Source of the DNA: Geodermatophilus normandii
GTDB lineage: Bacteria; Actinomycetota; Actinomycetes; Mycobacteriales; Geodermatophilaceae
Direction: 5' to 3'
DNA length: 64,000 bases
Assembly: GCF_003182485.1 (NCBI RefSeq)
Contig: NZ_QGTX01000001.1
Span: forward strand, 3,992,001 to 4,056,000
The notes beneath the pieces were generated by a model. The model had not been told where the DNA came from and did no database searches. It worked only from the letters and a program-made list of their open reading frames with translations. Positions within the stretch are counted from its first letter, which is position 1, and every line of letters starts with the position of its first letter. A program made the position numbers and the translations under genes. Shown in pieces: positions 37,778-45,655 of this stretch.

Positions 37778-39310
37778 GTGACCAGCACGCTGGACGAGCC
37801 CGTCCCGGGCCCGCAGGACACCCGCGAGGTCGGGGTGGCGATCATCGGCTCGGGCTTCGCCGGCCTGGGGATGGCGATCACCCTGCGCCGCCGCGGCGAG
37901 ACCGACTTCGTCGTCCTGGAGCGGGCGCACGACGTCGGGGGCACGTGGCGGGACAACCACTACCCGGGCGCGGCCTGCGACGTGCAGTCCAACCTCTACT
38001 CGTTCTCCTTCGCGCCCAACCCCGACTGGCCGCGCTCCTACTCCGAGCAGCCGGAGATCCAGGCCTACCTGCAGGCCACCGCCGACCGCTTCGACGTCCG
38101 CCGGCACTGCGTCTTCGGCGCCGAGGTCACCGCCGCCCGCTGGGACGACGACGCGCGCCGCTGGGACGTCGAGACGACGGCCGGCCGGTTCCGCGCGCGC
38201 GTCCTGGTCTCCGCCGCCGGCGTGCTGGCCGACCCCCGTTCTCCCGACATCCCGGGCCTGGAGACCTTCGTCGGCACGGTGATGCACTCCGCGCGGTGGG
38301 ACGACGGGCACGACCTCACCGGCGAGCGGGTCGCCGTCGTCGGCACCGGCGCCTCGGCGATCCAGATCGTCCCGGCCATCCAGCCGCACGTCGGCAGCCT
38401 CGCCGTCTACCAGCGCACGCCCCCGTGGATCGTGCCGCGCACCGACCACCCGGTGTCGCCGCGGGTGCAGCGGCTGTACCGGCTGGTGCCCGGCTTCCAG
38501 CGGCTGGTCCGCGCGCTGCTCTACCTGTTCCGCGAGTTCCTCGTCGTCGGCCTGGCCAAGGACCGGCGGTTCCTGGAGCCCGTGGGCCGGCTGGCGGAGG
38601 CGCACCTGCAGCGGCAGGTCCGCGACCCGCGGCTGCGCAGGGCACTGACGCCGGACTACACGATCGGCTGCAAGCGGATCCTGATCAGCAACGACTACTA
38701 CCCGGCGGTGTCGGCACCCAACGCCGAGCTGGTCACCGCCGGCATCGCCGAGGTCCGGCCGCACTCGATCGTCACCCACGACGGCGTGGAGCGGCCCACC
38801 GACACGATCGTGCTGGCCACCGGCTTCCACGTGACCGACCTGCCGATCGCCGAGCGGATCACCGGCCGCGACGGCCGCACCCTCGCGCTGGTGTGGGACG
38901 CGGGCATGGTCACCAACCGGGGCAGCGCCGTGGCCGGCTTCCCCAACCTGTTCCTGCTGGTGGGGCCGAACGTCGGCGTCGGCCACACGTCGATGGTCTA
39001 CATGATCGAGTCGCAGGTGGCCTACGTCGACGACGCCCTGCGCACCCTGGACGCCGAGGGCCTCGATGCGCTGGAGACCACCCCGGAGGCCCAGGAGGCC
39101 TACCGCGAGCTCGTCGCGCAGCGCTCCCGGGGCACGGTGTGGCTGGCCGGGGGCTGCGGCAGCTGGTACCTCGACCGGCACGGCCACAACACCACGCTCT
39201 GGCCGGACTTCACCTTCCGCTTCCGGAAGCTGACCCGGCGGCTGGACCGCGAGAACTACGTCGGCACCCCCGCCGGCGCCCCCGTCCGCACCCCGGAGGT
39301 GGCCGCGTGA
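37778..39310 (+). CDS. Baeyer-Villiger-type flavin monooxygenase
   Basis: FAD/NADPH monooxygenase of 510 residues. First Rossmann motif VAIIGSGFAGLGMAITLRR, second VAVVGTGASAIQIVPAI. The type I Baeyer-Villiger fingerprint FxGxxxHxxxW is exact: FVGTVMHSARW. GGTWRDNHYPGAACDVQS is also diagnostic. It should insert oxygen next to a ketone to give an ester or lactone. GTG at 37778 has GGAGGAG four nt upstream. Its stop overlaps the following hydrolase, which may open the ester. M. tuberculosis MymA (Rv3083) is a comparable neighbour-hydrolase-SDR arrangement. Confidence 0.91.
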   Translation: MTSTLDEPVPGPQDTREVGVAIIGSGFAGLGMAITLRRRGETDFVVLERAHDVGGTWRDNHYPGAACDVQSNLYSFSFAPNPDWPRSYSEQPEIQAYLQATADRFDVRRHCVFGAEVTAARWDDDARRWDVETTAGRFRARVLVSAAGVLADPRSPDIPGLETFVGTVMHSARWDDGHDLTGERVAVVGTGASAIQIVPAIQPHVGSLAVYQRTPPWIVPRTDHPVSPRVQRLYRLVPGFQRLVRALLYLFREFLVVGLAKDRRFLEPVGRLAEAHLQRQVRDPRLRRALTPDYTIGCKRILISNDYYPAVSAPNAELVTAGIAEVRPHSIVTHDGVERPTDTIVLATGFHVTDLPIAERITGRDGRTLALVWDAGMVTNRGSAVAGFPNLFLLVGPNVGVGHTSMVYMIESQVAYVDDALRTLDAEGLDALETTPEAQEAYRELVAQRSRGTVWLAGGCGSWYLDRHGHNTTLWPDFTFRFRKLTRRLDRENYVGTPAGAPVRTPEVAA

Positions 39311-40257
39311 GCACCCCCCTGCGCCTGCGCCGCACCGCCGCCGTCGCCACCCCCGACGGCGCCCTGCTGCACGCCACCGTCGACGGCGTCGACGACGCCC
39401 CGGTGACGCTCGTCCTCGCGCACGGCTGGACGCTGTCGCAGGCGGCGTGGGACGACGTCGCCGGACTGCTCGGCACGCAGGTCGCCGACGGCCGGCTGCG
39501 CCTGGTCCGCTACGACCAGCGCGGGCACGGCCGCTCGACCTGGGGTCCTCCCACCCGCCCGACCGCCGACGTCTCGATCGACCAGCTGGGCGCCGACCTC
39601 GGCACCGTGCTCGACGAGCTGGCGCCGTCCGGGCCGGTCGTCCTCGGCGGGCACTCGATGGGCGGCATGACCGTCATGTGCCTGGCCGCCGCCCGGCCCG
39701 AGCTGTTCGGCGACCGCGTCCGCGGCGTCGCGCTGGTCTCGACGTCGGCCGGCGACCTGCGGCCGGAGCCGCGCACGCGCGCCGAGCGGGTCCGGCAGCG
39801 GCTCACCCCCGGGGCGCTGGCCCTGGCCCTGGCCGGTGCGCGCGCCGTCGAGCGGCTGCGCCGGCTGCTCCCGCCGGAGCACCCGCGGCACCGGGCGCTC
39901 GTGCGCGACCTGCTCTACGGCGCCGACGCCACCGACGGGATGGTCCGCGCCGGGGCCGAGATCGTGCACGCCAGCACGGTGCGGGCGTTCACCGCGTTCC
40001 TGCCCGCGCTGGGCAGGCACGAGAAGCGCACCGAGCTCGCCGCGCTCACCCGCGTGCTGGTCGAGGTGCTCGTCGGGGAGTCCGACAGGCTGACCCCCGT
40101 GCGCCACAGCCGCCAGCTCGCCGAGGTCCTGCCCGACGCCCACCTACAGGTGGTGCCGCGGACCGGCCACATGCTCCCGGTCGAGCGCCCGGCCCTGGTG
40201 ACGGCGTCGATCGCCCGGCTGCTCACCGAGGCCGCCGCCTCCCGGGCCGCCGCCTGA
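39307..40257 (+). CDS. Alpha/beta hydrolase, probable ester/lactone hydrolase
   Basis: Alpha/beta-fold hydrolase of 316 residues. The oxyanion strand is LVLAHGWTLSQAAWDDVA, then VRYDQRGHGRST. The nucleophile elbow is VLGGHSMGGMTVM (Ser in GHSMGG), the acidic residue is near VLVGESDRLTPV, and the catalytic His is in VPRTGHMLPVERP. GTG at 39307 overlaps the monooxygenase stop, so the two should be made together. Hydrolysis of the ester made by the monooxygenase is the simplest reading; substrate unproven. Confidence 0.88.
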   Translation: MSTPLRLRRTAAVATPDGALLHATVDGVDDAPVTLVLAHGWTLSQAAWDDVAGLLGTQVADGRLRLVRYDQRGHGRSTWGPPTRPTADVSIDQLGADLGTVLDELAPSGPVVLGGHSMGGMTVMCLAAARPELFGDRVRGVALVSTSAGDLRPEPRTRAERVRQRLTPGALALALAGARAVERLRRLLPPEHPRHRALVRDLLYGADATDGMVRAGAEIVHASTVRAFTAFLPALGRHEKRTELAALTRVLVEVLVGESDRLTPVRHSRQLAEVLPDAHLQVVPRTGHMLPVERPALVTASIARLLTEAAASRAAA

Positions 40258-40268
40258 GCGGACCGGCC

Positions 40269-40844
40269 GTGCCCCCGTCCCCCGCGCGCACCCGCCGGTC
40301 GGCCGCCGACCGGCGGGAGCAGCTGGTCGGGATCGGCCTGCAACTGCTGCCCACCACGCCGGTGCAGGAGCTGACCATCGACGAGGTGGCCCGGCGGGCG
40401 GGCATCAGCCGCAGCCTGCTGTTCCACTACTTCCCGTCCAAGCGGGAGTACTACCAGGCCGTCACGCGCGCCGCGGCCGACCTGCTGCGCGCCCACCTCA
40501 CCCCGCCGGCGGACCTGCCCGCCGAGCAGCGCCCGGCCTGGATGCTCGAGCGCTACGTCGGCTGGGTGGAGACCTACCGCGAGTCCCACCTGGCCTTCGT
40601 CCGCGGCGCGGCCGGCGGCGACCCGTGGGTGGCCGAGGTCTACGAGGAGACCCGCGAGGCGCTGGTCGACCTCGGCATCGGCGCGCTGGGCGGCCTGCAG
40701 GACCCGCTGCGCCGTCAGCTGGTGCGGTCCTGGTTCGCCTTCACCGAGGACCTGGTGCACCAGTGGGTGCGCGAGCCCGCCGTCAGCCGCGAGGAGCTGC
40801 TCGCCCTGCTCACCGACCTGCTGGAACAGCTCCTCAGGTGCTGA
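40269..40844 (+). CDS. TetR/AcrR family transcriptional regulator
   Basis: Regulator of 191 residues. The N-terminal helix-turn-helix is clear: ELTIDEVARRAGISRSLLFHYFPSKREYYQAV, the TetR consensus. The C-terminal ligand domain is helical (WMLERYVGWVETYRESHLAFV). GTG at 40269 lies 11 nt after the hydrolase stop. It closes the monooxygenase-hydrolase-regulator operon and most likely autoregulates it and the divergent SDR gene through the paired palindromes at 37704-37750. The inducer would be the ketone or its product, by inference. Confidence 0.9.
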   Translation: MPPSPARTRRSAADRREQLVGIGLQLLPTTPVQELTIDEVARRAGISRSLLFHYFPSKREYYQAVTRAAADLLRAHLTPPADLPAEQRPAWMLERYVGWVETYRESHLAFVRGAAGGDPWVAEVYEETREALVDLGIGALGGLQDPLRRQLVRSWFAFTEDLVHQWVREPAVSREELLALLTDLLEQLLRC

Positions 40845-40908
40845 GCCCGGCCCCGCAGCCAGGATCCCGCCGCGAGCTCGCGACCGGTGGAGGCGGAGGG
40901 GTCCTCGC

Positions 40909-41670
40909 TCAGCCGGCGAGGGACCGGGGAGCCCGGTCGCCCGCCTCGCCGGCGGGCGGCTGCAGCCGGCCGACGACGTCGGAGGCGCTGGCGCCGGTGG
41001 CCTCCATCGACTTCTTCACGGTGGCGCCGTACACGTCGACGTACTCCTGGCCCGACAGCGTCATGATCTCGTACATGATCTCGTCGGTGACCGACCGCTC
41101 GACGAAGCGGTCACCGGCCAGGCCCTCGTAGCGGGAGAAGTCCAGCGGCTCGCCGAAGCGCACGTGGACCCGCACGAGCCTGCGGCCGAAGGGCATCCGC
41201 CGCGGGGTGTAGGTCATGGCCACCGGGATCACCGGGACGCCGGTCTCCAGCGCCATGCGCGCCACACCGACCTTGCCGCGGAAGAGCCGGCCGTCGGGCG
41301 AGCGGGTGCCCTCCGGGTAGATGCCCAGCACCCGGCCCTGCCGGAGCATCTCGATGCCGGTGCGGATGGCGTCCTCGGCGGCCGAGGCGCTGGAGCGGTC
41401 GATGGGCACCTGGCCGGCGCCGGTGAAGAAGGCCCGCTGCAGCGCCCCCTTGAGGCCCGTGCCGGTGAAGTACTCCCGCTTGGCCAGGAAGGTGACCCGG
41501 CGCCGCAGGGACAGGGGCATGAAGATCCAGTCCGCGGCGGAGATGTGGTTGCTCGCCAGGATCGCGGCTCCACCGGCCGGCACGTGCTCACGGCCCTCCG
41601 CCCGGGGACGGAACACCAGCTTCACGACCGGACCGATCGCCACGAACTTGAGGAACCAGTAGAACAACAC
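40909..41670 (-). CDS. 1-acyl-sn-glycerol-3-phosphate acyltransferase (PlsC-like)
   Basis: Membrane-bound acyltransferase of the PlsC family, 253 residues, homologous to Rv2182c, adding the second acyl chain in phosphatidic acid synthesis. Motif I is ASNHISAADWIFM (NHx4D), motif II FLAKREYFTGTGLKG, and motif III YPEGTRSPDG. VPVIPVAMTY is motif IV. The N-terminal LFYWFLKFVAIGPVV is a membrane helix. The GTG at 41670 sits one base after GGGAGG; a TTG at 41667 has slightly better spacing. The promoter TTGTCG-N18-TAGTCT lies just upstream (41690-41719). Confidence 0.88.
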   Translation of the reverse strand: MLFYWFLKFVAIGPVVKLVFRPRAEGREHVPAGGAAILASNHISAADWIFMPLSLRRRVTFLAKREYFTGTGLKGALQRAFFTGAGQVPIDRSSASAAEDAIRTGIEMLRQGRVLGIYPEGTRSPDGRLFRGKVGVARMALETGVPVIPVAMTYTPRRMPFGRRLVRVHVRFGEPLDFSRYEGLAGDRFVERSVTDEIMYEIMTLSGQEYVDVYGATVKKSMEATGASASDVVGRLQPPAGEAGDRAPRSLAG

Positions 41671-41689
41671 GCCTCCCTGGGGAAATGCC

Positions 41690-41719
41690 AGACTAGGGAG
41701 CCGGGTGCCCCGGCGACAA
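41690..41719 (-). promoter_or_regulatory. Sigma-A-like promoter of the acyltransferase gene
   Basis: Minus strand: -35 TTGTCG (41714-41719), 18-bp spacer, -10 TAGTCT (41690-41695). Predicted 5' leader is about 13 nt and contains the Shine-Dalgarno. Confidence 0.55.
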
Positions 41720-41829
41720 TCCGCCCCGCGCGTCGGTCCCCGACGGCACCCCGCCCGACCCCGGAGGAGGACCACCGTGGCTGCAGACCGGCCGACCGGG
41801 GACCGGGTGTGCACCCGCGGAGCCGCCGC

Positions 41830-42532
41830 GTGACCGGCCCCGCCGCGGCCGCGGCCGGCGCGACAACGGCCTCGACGCCACGCTCTGGGCACCCCTGCGC
41901 GACGTCGACCCGCGCGTGGGCGAGCACCTGCTCGACGTCCTCCGCGACGCCGGCATCGCCGCCTACCTGGAACCGGCCGCCGACGTCGGCCCGTACACGC
42001 GCACCGTCTTCCTGCCGAGTCCCCCGGCCGACCGGCTCTTCGTCGACCGCACCCGGCTCGGCGAGGGCCGCACGCTGGTCGACCGGCACGCCGACGACCA
42101 CGCCCCCGCGCACGGCCCGGCCGCCGAGCGCCGCCCGCTGCGGCGCGACCTCGACGAGGACGCCGAGTGGGCGCGGATCGTCGCCGCCTACGAGGCCGAG
42201 CACGGGCGCACCGTCGTCGAGGACACCGCGGCACCGCAGCCCTCGGCGCCCCGCCCGGTCCCCGCGCCGGTCGAGGAGGTCGAGGACCCGGTCGCCGAGG
42301 AGCACTACGAGCCGCCGCCCGCGCCGCCGGTGCCGATGCCCTCGCCGTCGACGCTGTACGCGGTGCTGCTGGCCGCGGCCGGCGTCGTGCTGGTCGGCGC
42401 CCGGGCGTCCTGGGTCTCGCCTCCGAGACCGGCCTGGTGCTGGGTGTCGCCGCGTTGGTCGGCAGCGCCGCCCTGGCGCTGTCCCGGATGCGCGACCGCG
42501 ACGACGACGGCGACGACGGGGCCGTCGTCTAG
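41830..42532 (+). pseudogene. Frameshifted small membrane protein (hypothetical)
   Basis: A coding region split over three frames. A Rossmann-free N-terminal part reads GLDATLWAPLRDVDPRVGEHLLDVLRDAGIAAYLEP in the frame of 41916. A Pro/Glu linker follows, then a membrane helix STLYAVLLAAAGVVLVGA. After about 42400 the sensible sequence continues one frame over as PGVLGLASETGLVLGVAALVG and an acidic tail to TAG at 42532. Both joins are repaired by one added base (near 41858 and 42399). From GTG 41777, which has a strong GGAGGAGG site, three added bases would be needed. Either genuine decay or sequencing indels. Function unknown. The stop is shared (CTAG) with the ROK gene. Confidence 0.7.
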
Positions 42533-43511
42533 CGGCTCCGGCAGACCGCCGCGCGCGCGAGGTCGGCGGCGCCGACCAGCCCGGCCTGCGCGCCGAGGGC
42601 CGCCGCGACCACCCGCGGGCCGGGCCGGAAGCCGCGGCCGGGCAGCGCCCGCGCCAGCCGCTCGCGCGCGGGGTCGAGCACCATGTCACCGAGGACGCTG
42701 ACCCCGCCGCCGATCACCACGACGTCGGGGTCGAGGACGGTGGCCAGGTCGGCGATGCCCTGCCCGAGCCACTCGCCGACGTCGCCGACCAGGTTCAGCG
42801 CCACCGGGTCGCCGTCGGCCGCGGCGCGGGCCACGTCCTCACCGGTCAGGCGCGACGCGTCGCCGTCGACGCGGTCGAGCAGCCGGGCCGCCGCGGCGGG
42901 CGAACGGGTGGCCACCTCGCGGGCAGTGGTGGCCAGCGCGCTGCCGCTCGCGTACTGCTCCCAGCAGCCGCGGTTGCCGCACGCGCACAGCCGCCCGTCG
43001 GGGACCACGCGCATGTGCCCCCACTCCCCCGCCACCCCGTGCGCGCCCCGCTGCAGCCGCCCGCCGGCGACGATCCCGCCGCCGATGCCGGTGCCGAGGG
43101 TGATGCACAGGGCGAGCTCCGCCCCCGCGCGGCACCGAAGCGGTACTCCGCCCAGGCCGCGGCGTCGGCGTCGTTGCCCACCCACAGCGGCCGCTGCAGC
43201 CGGGCGGCGAGGTCCCGCCGCAGGGAGGTGTGCCGCCAGGCGAGGTGCGGGCTGAAGAGGACGACGTCGCCGGTGCGGTCGAACCAGCCGGCCGCCCCCA
43301 CGCCCACCGCCACCAGGGGCCCGCCGTGCCGGACGGCGAGCTCCTCGACGACGCCGGCGATCGCCGTCTCCGCGTCGGCCACCGACGCGGTCGGCGTCGA
43401 GCGGCGGGCGGTTCCGAGGACCGTTCCGTCGGGGGCGACGACGCCACCGGCGACCTTGGTCCCGCCGACGTCGACGCCGAGGGCCGGGAGGCCGGCGGGG
43501 TCGGCGGTCAC
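42529..43511 (-). pseudogene. glk: ROK-family glucokinase with a single frameshift
   Basis: Glucose kinase of the ROK family. N-terminal ATP motif LGVDVGGTKVAGGVV, then NDADAAAWAEYRFGA. The frame then breaks at a run of five C (43122-43126) and continues in another frame with LALCITLGTGIGGGIVAGG, HMRVVPDGRLCACGNRGCWEQYASG (ROK zinc site CxCGxxGC) and DPDVVVIGGGVS. Span is one base short of 328 codons, so a single missing base in the homopolymer restores a normal-length enzyme. A sequencing error is as likely as a true mutation. Start GTG 43511 directly follows the previous stop. Confidence 0.85.
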
Positions 43512-43853
43512 TCAGCCGAGCTCGATGTGCTGCACCCGTGCCGGCTCCGGAGCCGCTTCCTCGGCCGGCACCGGCTGCTCCGGCCCGGCCGGCGCCTCGG
43601 GCGGGGTGGCCACCGTCCGCAGCGCCACCGCCGCGGAGCTCAGGAGGTCGGCCAGCGCCTCGGACACCTCCGGCCGCCGCGCGACCGCCGCCGCCCGGCA
43701 CAGCGGGCACCACTGGCAGTCCCCGCCCGGTCCGTGCCCCGGACCCCCGTGCCCGGCGTCCGCGTGCTCCCCGGCGCCGGACTCGGCCCAGGCCTGCCCC
43801 ACCCCGGCCACCAGCCGCCGTGCCTGGTCGAGCCAGTCGGCTCCCTCGCTCAC
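43512..43853 (-). CDS. Small Cys-motif protein (DUF5304-like)
   Basis: Protein of 113 residues encoded between ArsA-like and glucokinase genes, the position of DUF5304-type proteins in Streptomyces. The N-terminal helix is GADWLDQARRLVAGVGQAW, then a Gly/His-rich linker, a CQWCPLCRAAAVARRPEV motif with three Cys, and SEALADLLSSAAVALRTV. The C-terminus is Pro/Glu-rich. The Cys set could bind a metal but no partner ligands are obvious. GTG at 43853 overlaps the ArsA-like stop. Function unknown. Confidence 0.75.
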   Translation of the reverse strand: MSEGADWLDQARRLVAGVGQAWAESGAGEHADAGHGGPGHGPGGDCQWCPLCRAAAVARRPEVSEALADLLSSAAVALRTVATPPEAPAGPEQPVPAEEAAPEPARVQHIELG

Positions 43854-45061
43854 TCGGTCCCCCTGTCCTGCAGCCCCGTGTCCTGCTGCCCCGTGTCCTG
43901 TGAGTCCGTCGTCCCCGCCGGGTCCCGTCCCGCTGCCGCCAGCAGGTCGGCCGGCCACTGCTGCGGATCCGCGGCGAACCCGACCTGCAGCCGTGCCGAG
44001 GCGGTCCCCGGGTCGGCCAGCTCACCCGAGGTCACCACGCACCGGCGCAGCAGCGCGTCCAGCCGCAGCGAGCGGCGGGTGCCCGCGGCGGTCACGACCA
44101 GGTCGTCCTCCCAGCGCGTGAGCTGCACGCCCTCCCGCCCGGCGAAGGGCAGCGGCAGCGTGAGCCGCCAGCCGCCCTCGACCCGCTCGGGCGCGGGCGC
44201 GGCCGGCTCGCCGGCGCGGTCGGGCAGGTCGGGCAGCAGCGCGGCGAGCGCGGCGGCGCCGGTGGGCTCGACGGCGGCCTCGGCCACCTCGTGCACCGGG
44301 GCGACGTCGGCGAGCGCGGCCAGCGCGGCCTCCTCCTCGGCGGCGCGCGCGGCCGTCCAGTCCCCGGCGTCCCCGCCGGGCCAGCGGCGCGCCAGGACAC
44401 CCACCGGGCGCTGCCCGTGCACGGCCAGCGCGGTCGCGGCGGTCCGCAGCGCGGCCACGGCGGAGGGCCGCGGCCTCGCGGTCAGCCAGACGGCGGTCTC
44501 GGCCGGGTCGGTCAGCGGGAGCCGGTCCAGCAGCGCCTCGAGCTCCGGGACCGCCGCCAGCGCCAGGTCGACCGCGCCCCGGCGCACCGTGCCCGACCGC
44601 ACCGCGGCGGCGCGCACCGCGGCGAGCACGCGGACCCGGGTGGAGAAGGCCTGGTCCAGCCACCAGCGCAGGGCGCCGGGCAGCGCGACCAACCCGGCGC
44701 CGCCCCCCAGCGGCCCGGCGTCGACGACGACGAGGTCGGTCCCCGGCCCCACGCGCCCCAGCGCGGCGAGGACGGCCAGCTCCCCGGCGCCCGGCAGCGG
44801 CACCACCGACGTCGCCGGCGGCAGCCCGACGTCGGGCAGCGTCGCGGCCAGTTCCGCCGCCCGTGCCGCCCACAGCGCCTCCGAGGCGGCCTGCGGCTCG
44901 GCGCGCACGACCGCGACGCCGTCGTCCGCCGTGCCCGCGGGCACCTCCTGGCGGGTCACCAGGACCACCCGCCGGCCGGCCCGGGCGGCGCGCACGGCGG
45001 CGGCCGAGGCGAGGGTGGTCGTGCCGGCCCCGCCGGGACCGGTGAACAGCAGGGTGCGCAC
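43850..45061 (-). CDS. ArsA/GET3-like protein with altered P-loop
   Basis: ArsA-superfamily protein of 403 residues, equivalent in position to Rv2184c. The N-terminal loop reads FTGPGGAGTTTLASAAAV. Both lysines of the GKGGxGKT deviant Walker A are replaced (Pro and Thr), so normal ATP hydrolysis is doubtful. DLVVVDAGPLGG corresponds to the switch region. The C-terminus LPLPFAGREGVQLTRWEDDLVV resembles the ArsA HSP20-like domain. Arsenic transport is unlikely. It is coupled to the downstream Cys-motif gene by GTGA and follows the SRPBCC gene by 5 nt. A role in envelope or lipid trafficking is only a guess. Confidence 0.8.
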   Translation of the reverse strand: MRTLLFTGPGGAGTTTLASAAAVRAARAGRRVVLVTRQEVPAGTADDGVAVVRAEPQAASEALWAARAAELAATLPDVGLPPATSVVPLPGAGELAVLAALGRVGPGTDLVVVDAGPLGGGAGLVALPGALRWWLDQAFSTRVRVLAAVRAAAVRSGTVRRGAVDLALAAVPELEALLDRLPLTDPAETAVWLTARPRPSAVAALRTAATALAVHGQRPVGVLARRWPGGDAGDWTAARAAEEEAALAALADVAPVHEVAEAAVEPTGAAALAALLPDLPDRAGEPAAPAPERVEGGWRLTLPLPFAGREGVQLTRWEDDLVVTAAGTRRSLRLDALLRRCVVTSGELADPGTASARLQVGFAADPQQWPADLLAAAGRDPAGTTDSQDTGQQDTGLQDRGTE

Positions 45062-45066
45062 GGAGG

Positions 45067-45498
45067 TCAGCCCTCGACGCGCTTCTTGAGCTCCTTGAGC
45101 GCGGTGTCGAGGATGACCTTCTCCGCCCGGCGCTTCATCATCCCCAGCATCGGCATGGCGATGTCGACGGTGAGCCGGTAGGTCACCTCGGTGGCGTCGC
45201 CGGTCGCGCGCAGCGTGTAGGAGCCGTCCTGGCGCTTCATCAGCTTGCTCGACACCAGGGTCCAGGAGACCTGCCGGTCGTCGTCCCAGGTGTAGTCGAG
45301 GACGTACTCGTCGGTGAGGACGGTGGCGTCGATGACGAACCGGACCCGGCGGGCGCGGCCGTCGGGTCCGCGCTCCTGCACCTCGACGGTGCGGGCGGCC
45401 CCCACCCACTGCGGATAGGCCTCGAAGTCGGCGATCACCGCCATGACGTCGGCCGCCGGCGCGGAGACGACGATCGACTGGGTGGACTGCTCGGCCAT
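45067..45498 (-). CDS. SRPBCC/polyketide-cyclase-like lipid-binding protein
   Basis: START-like (SRPBCC) protein of 143 residues, counterpart of Rv2185c. Features: QSIVVSAPAADVMAVIADFEAYPQWVGAAR at the N-terminus, the central beta strands YVLDYTWDDDRQVSWTLV, and a long C-terminal helix MKRRAEKVILDTALKELKKR. Such folds bind hydrophobic ligands. ATG at 45498 lies 7 nt after TAGCCT (45506-45511), likely leaderless. First gene of the SRPBCC-ArsA-Cys-motif-glucokinase run, so these are probably co-transcribed. Confidence 0.86.
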   Translation of the reverse strand: MAEQSTQSIVVSAPAADVMAVIADFEAYPQWVGAARTVEVQERGPDGRARRVRFVIDATVLTDEYVLDYTWDDDRQVSWTLVSSKLMKRQDGSYTLRATGDATEVTYRLTVDIAMPMLGMMKRRAEKVILDTALKELKKRVEG

Positions 45499-45505
45499 GC
45501 GCCAG

Positions 45506-45511
45506 AGGCTA
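45506..45511 (-). promoter_or_regulatory. -10 box, leaderless SRPBCC gene
   Basis: TAGCCT (minus strand) 7 nt before the ATG at 45498. Confidence 0.55.
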
Positions 45512-45655
45512 GAGCGGTCCCCGGGCGCGCTGCAGGGCGGGCGCGGGTGGGCACGGCTACTCCCCAGTAGCCCCAGCCGGTAGATTTCCCAGGACGTGTC
45601 CCGCGCGGGACCGCGGGCAGCGGCGCCCCGGCCGCGCGGAGGAGGAGGACCGAGC

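Noticed and set aside
41777-41833. 18-codon open frame with a strong Shine-Dalgarno before the frameshifted gene
   Set aside because: It may be the true N-terminus of the broken gene if another base is missing, or a leader peptide. Evidence is too thin to list it as a gene.
43850-45061. Arsenite resistance by the ArsA-like gene
   Set aside because: Catalytic lysines are missing, and there is no arsB, arsC, arsR or arsD nearby.
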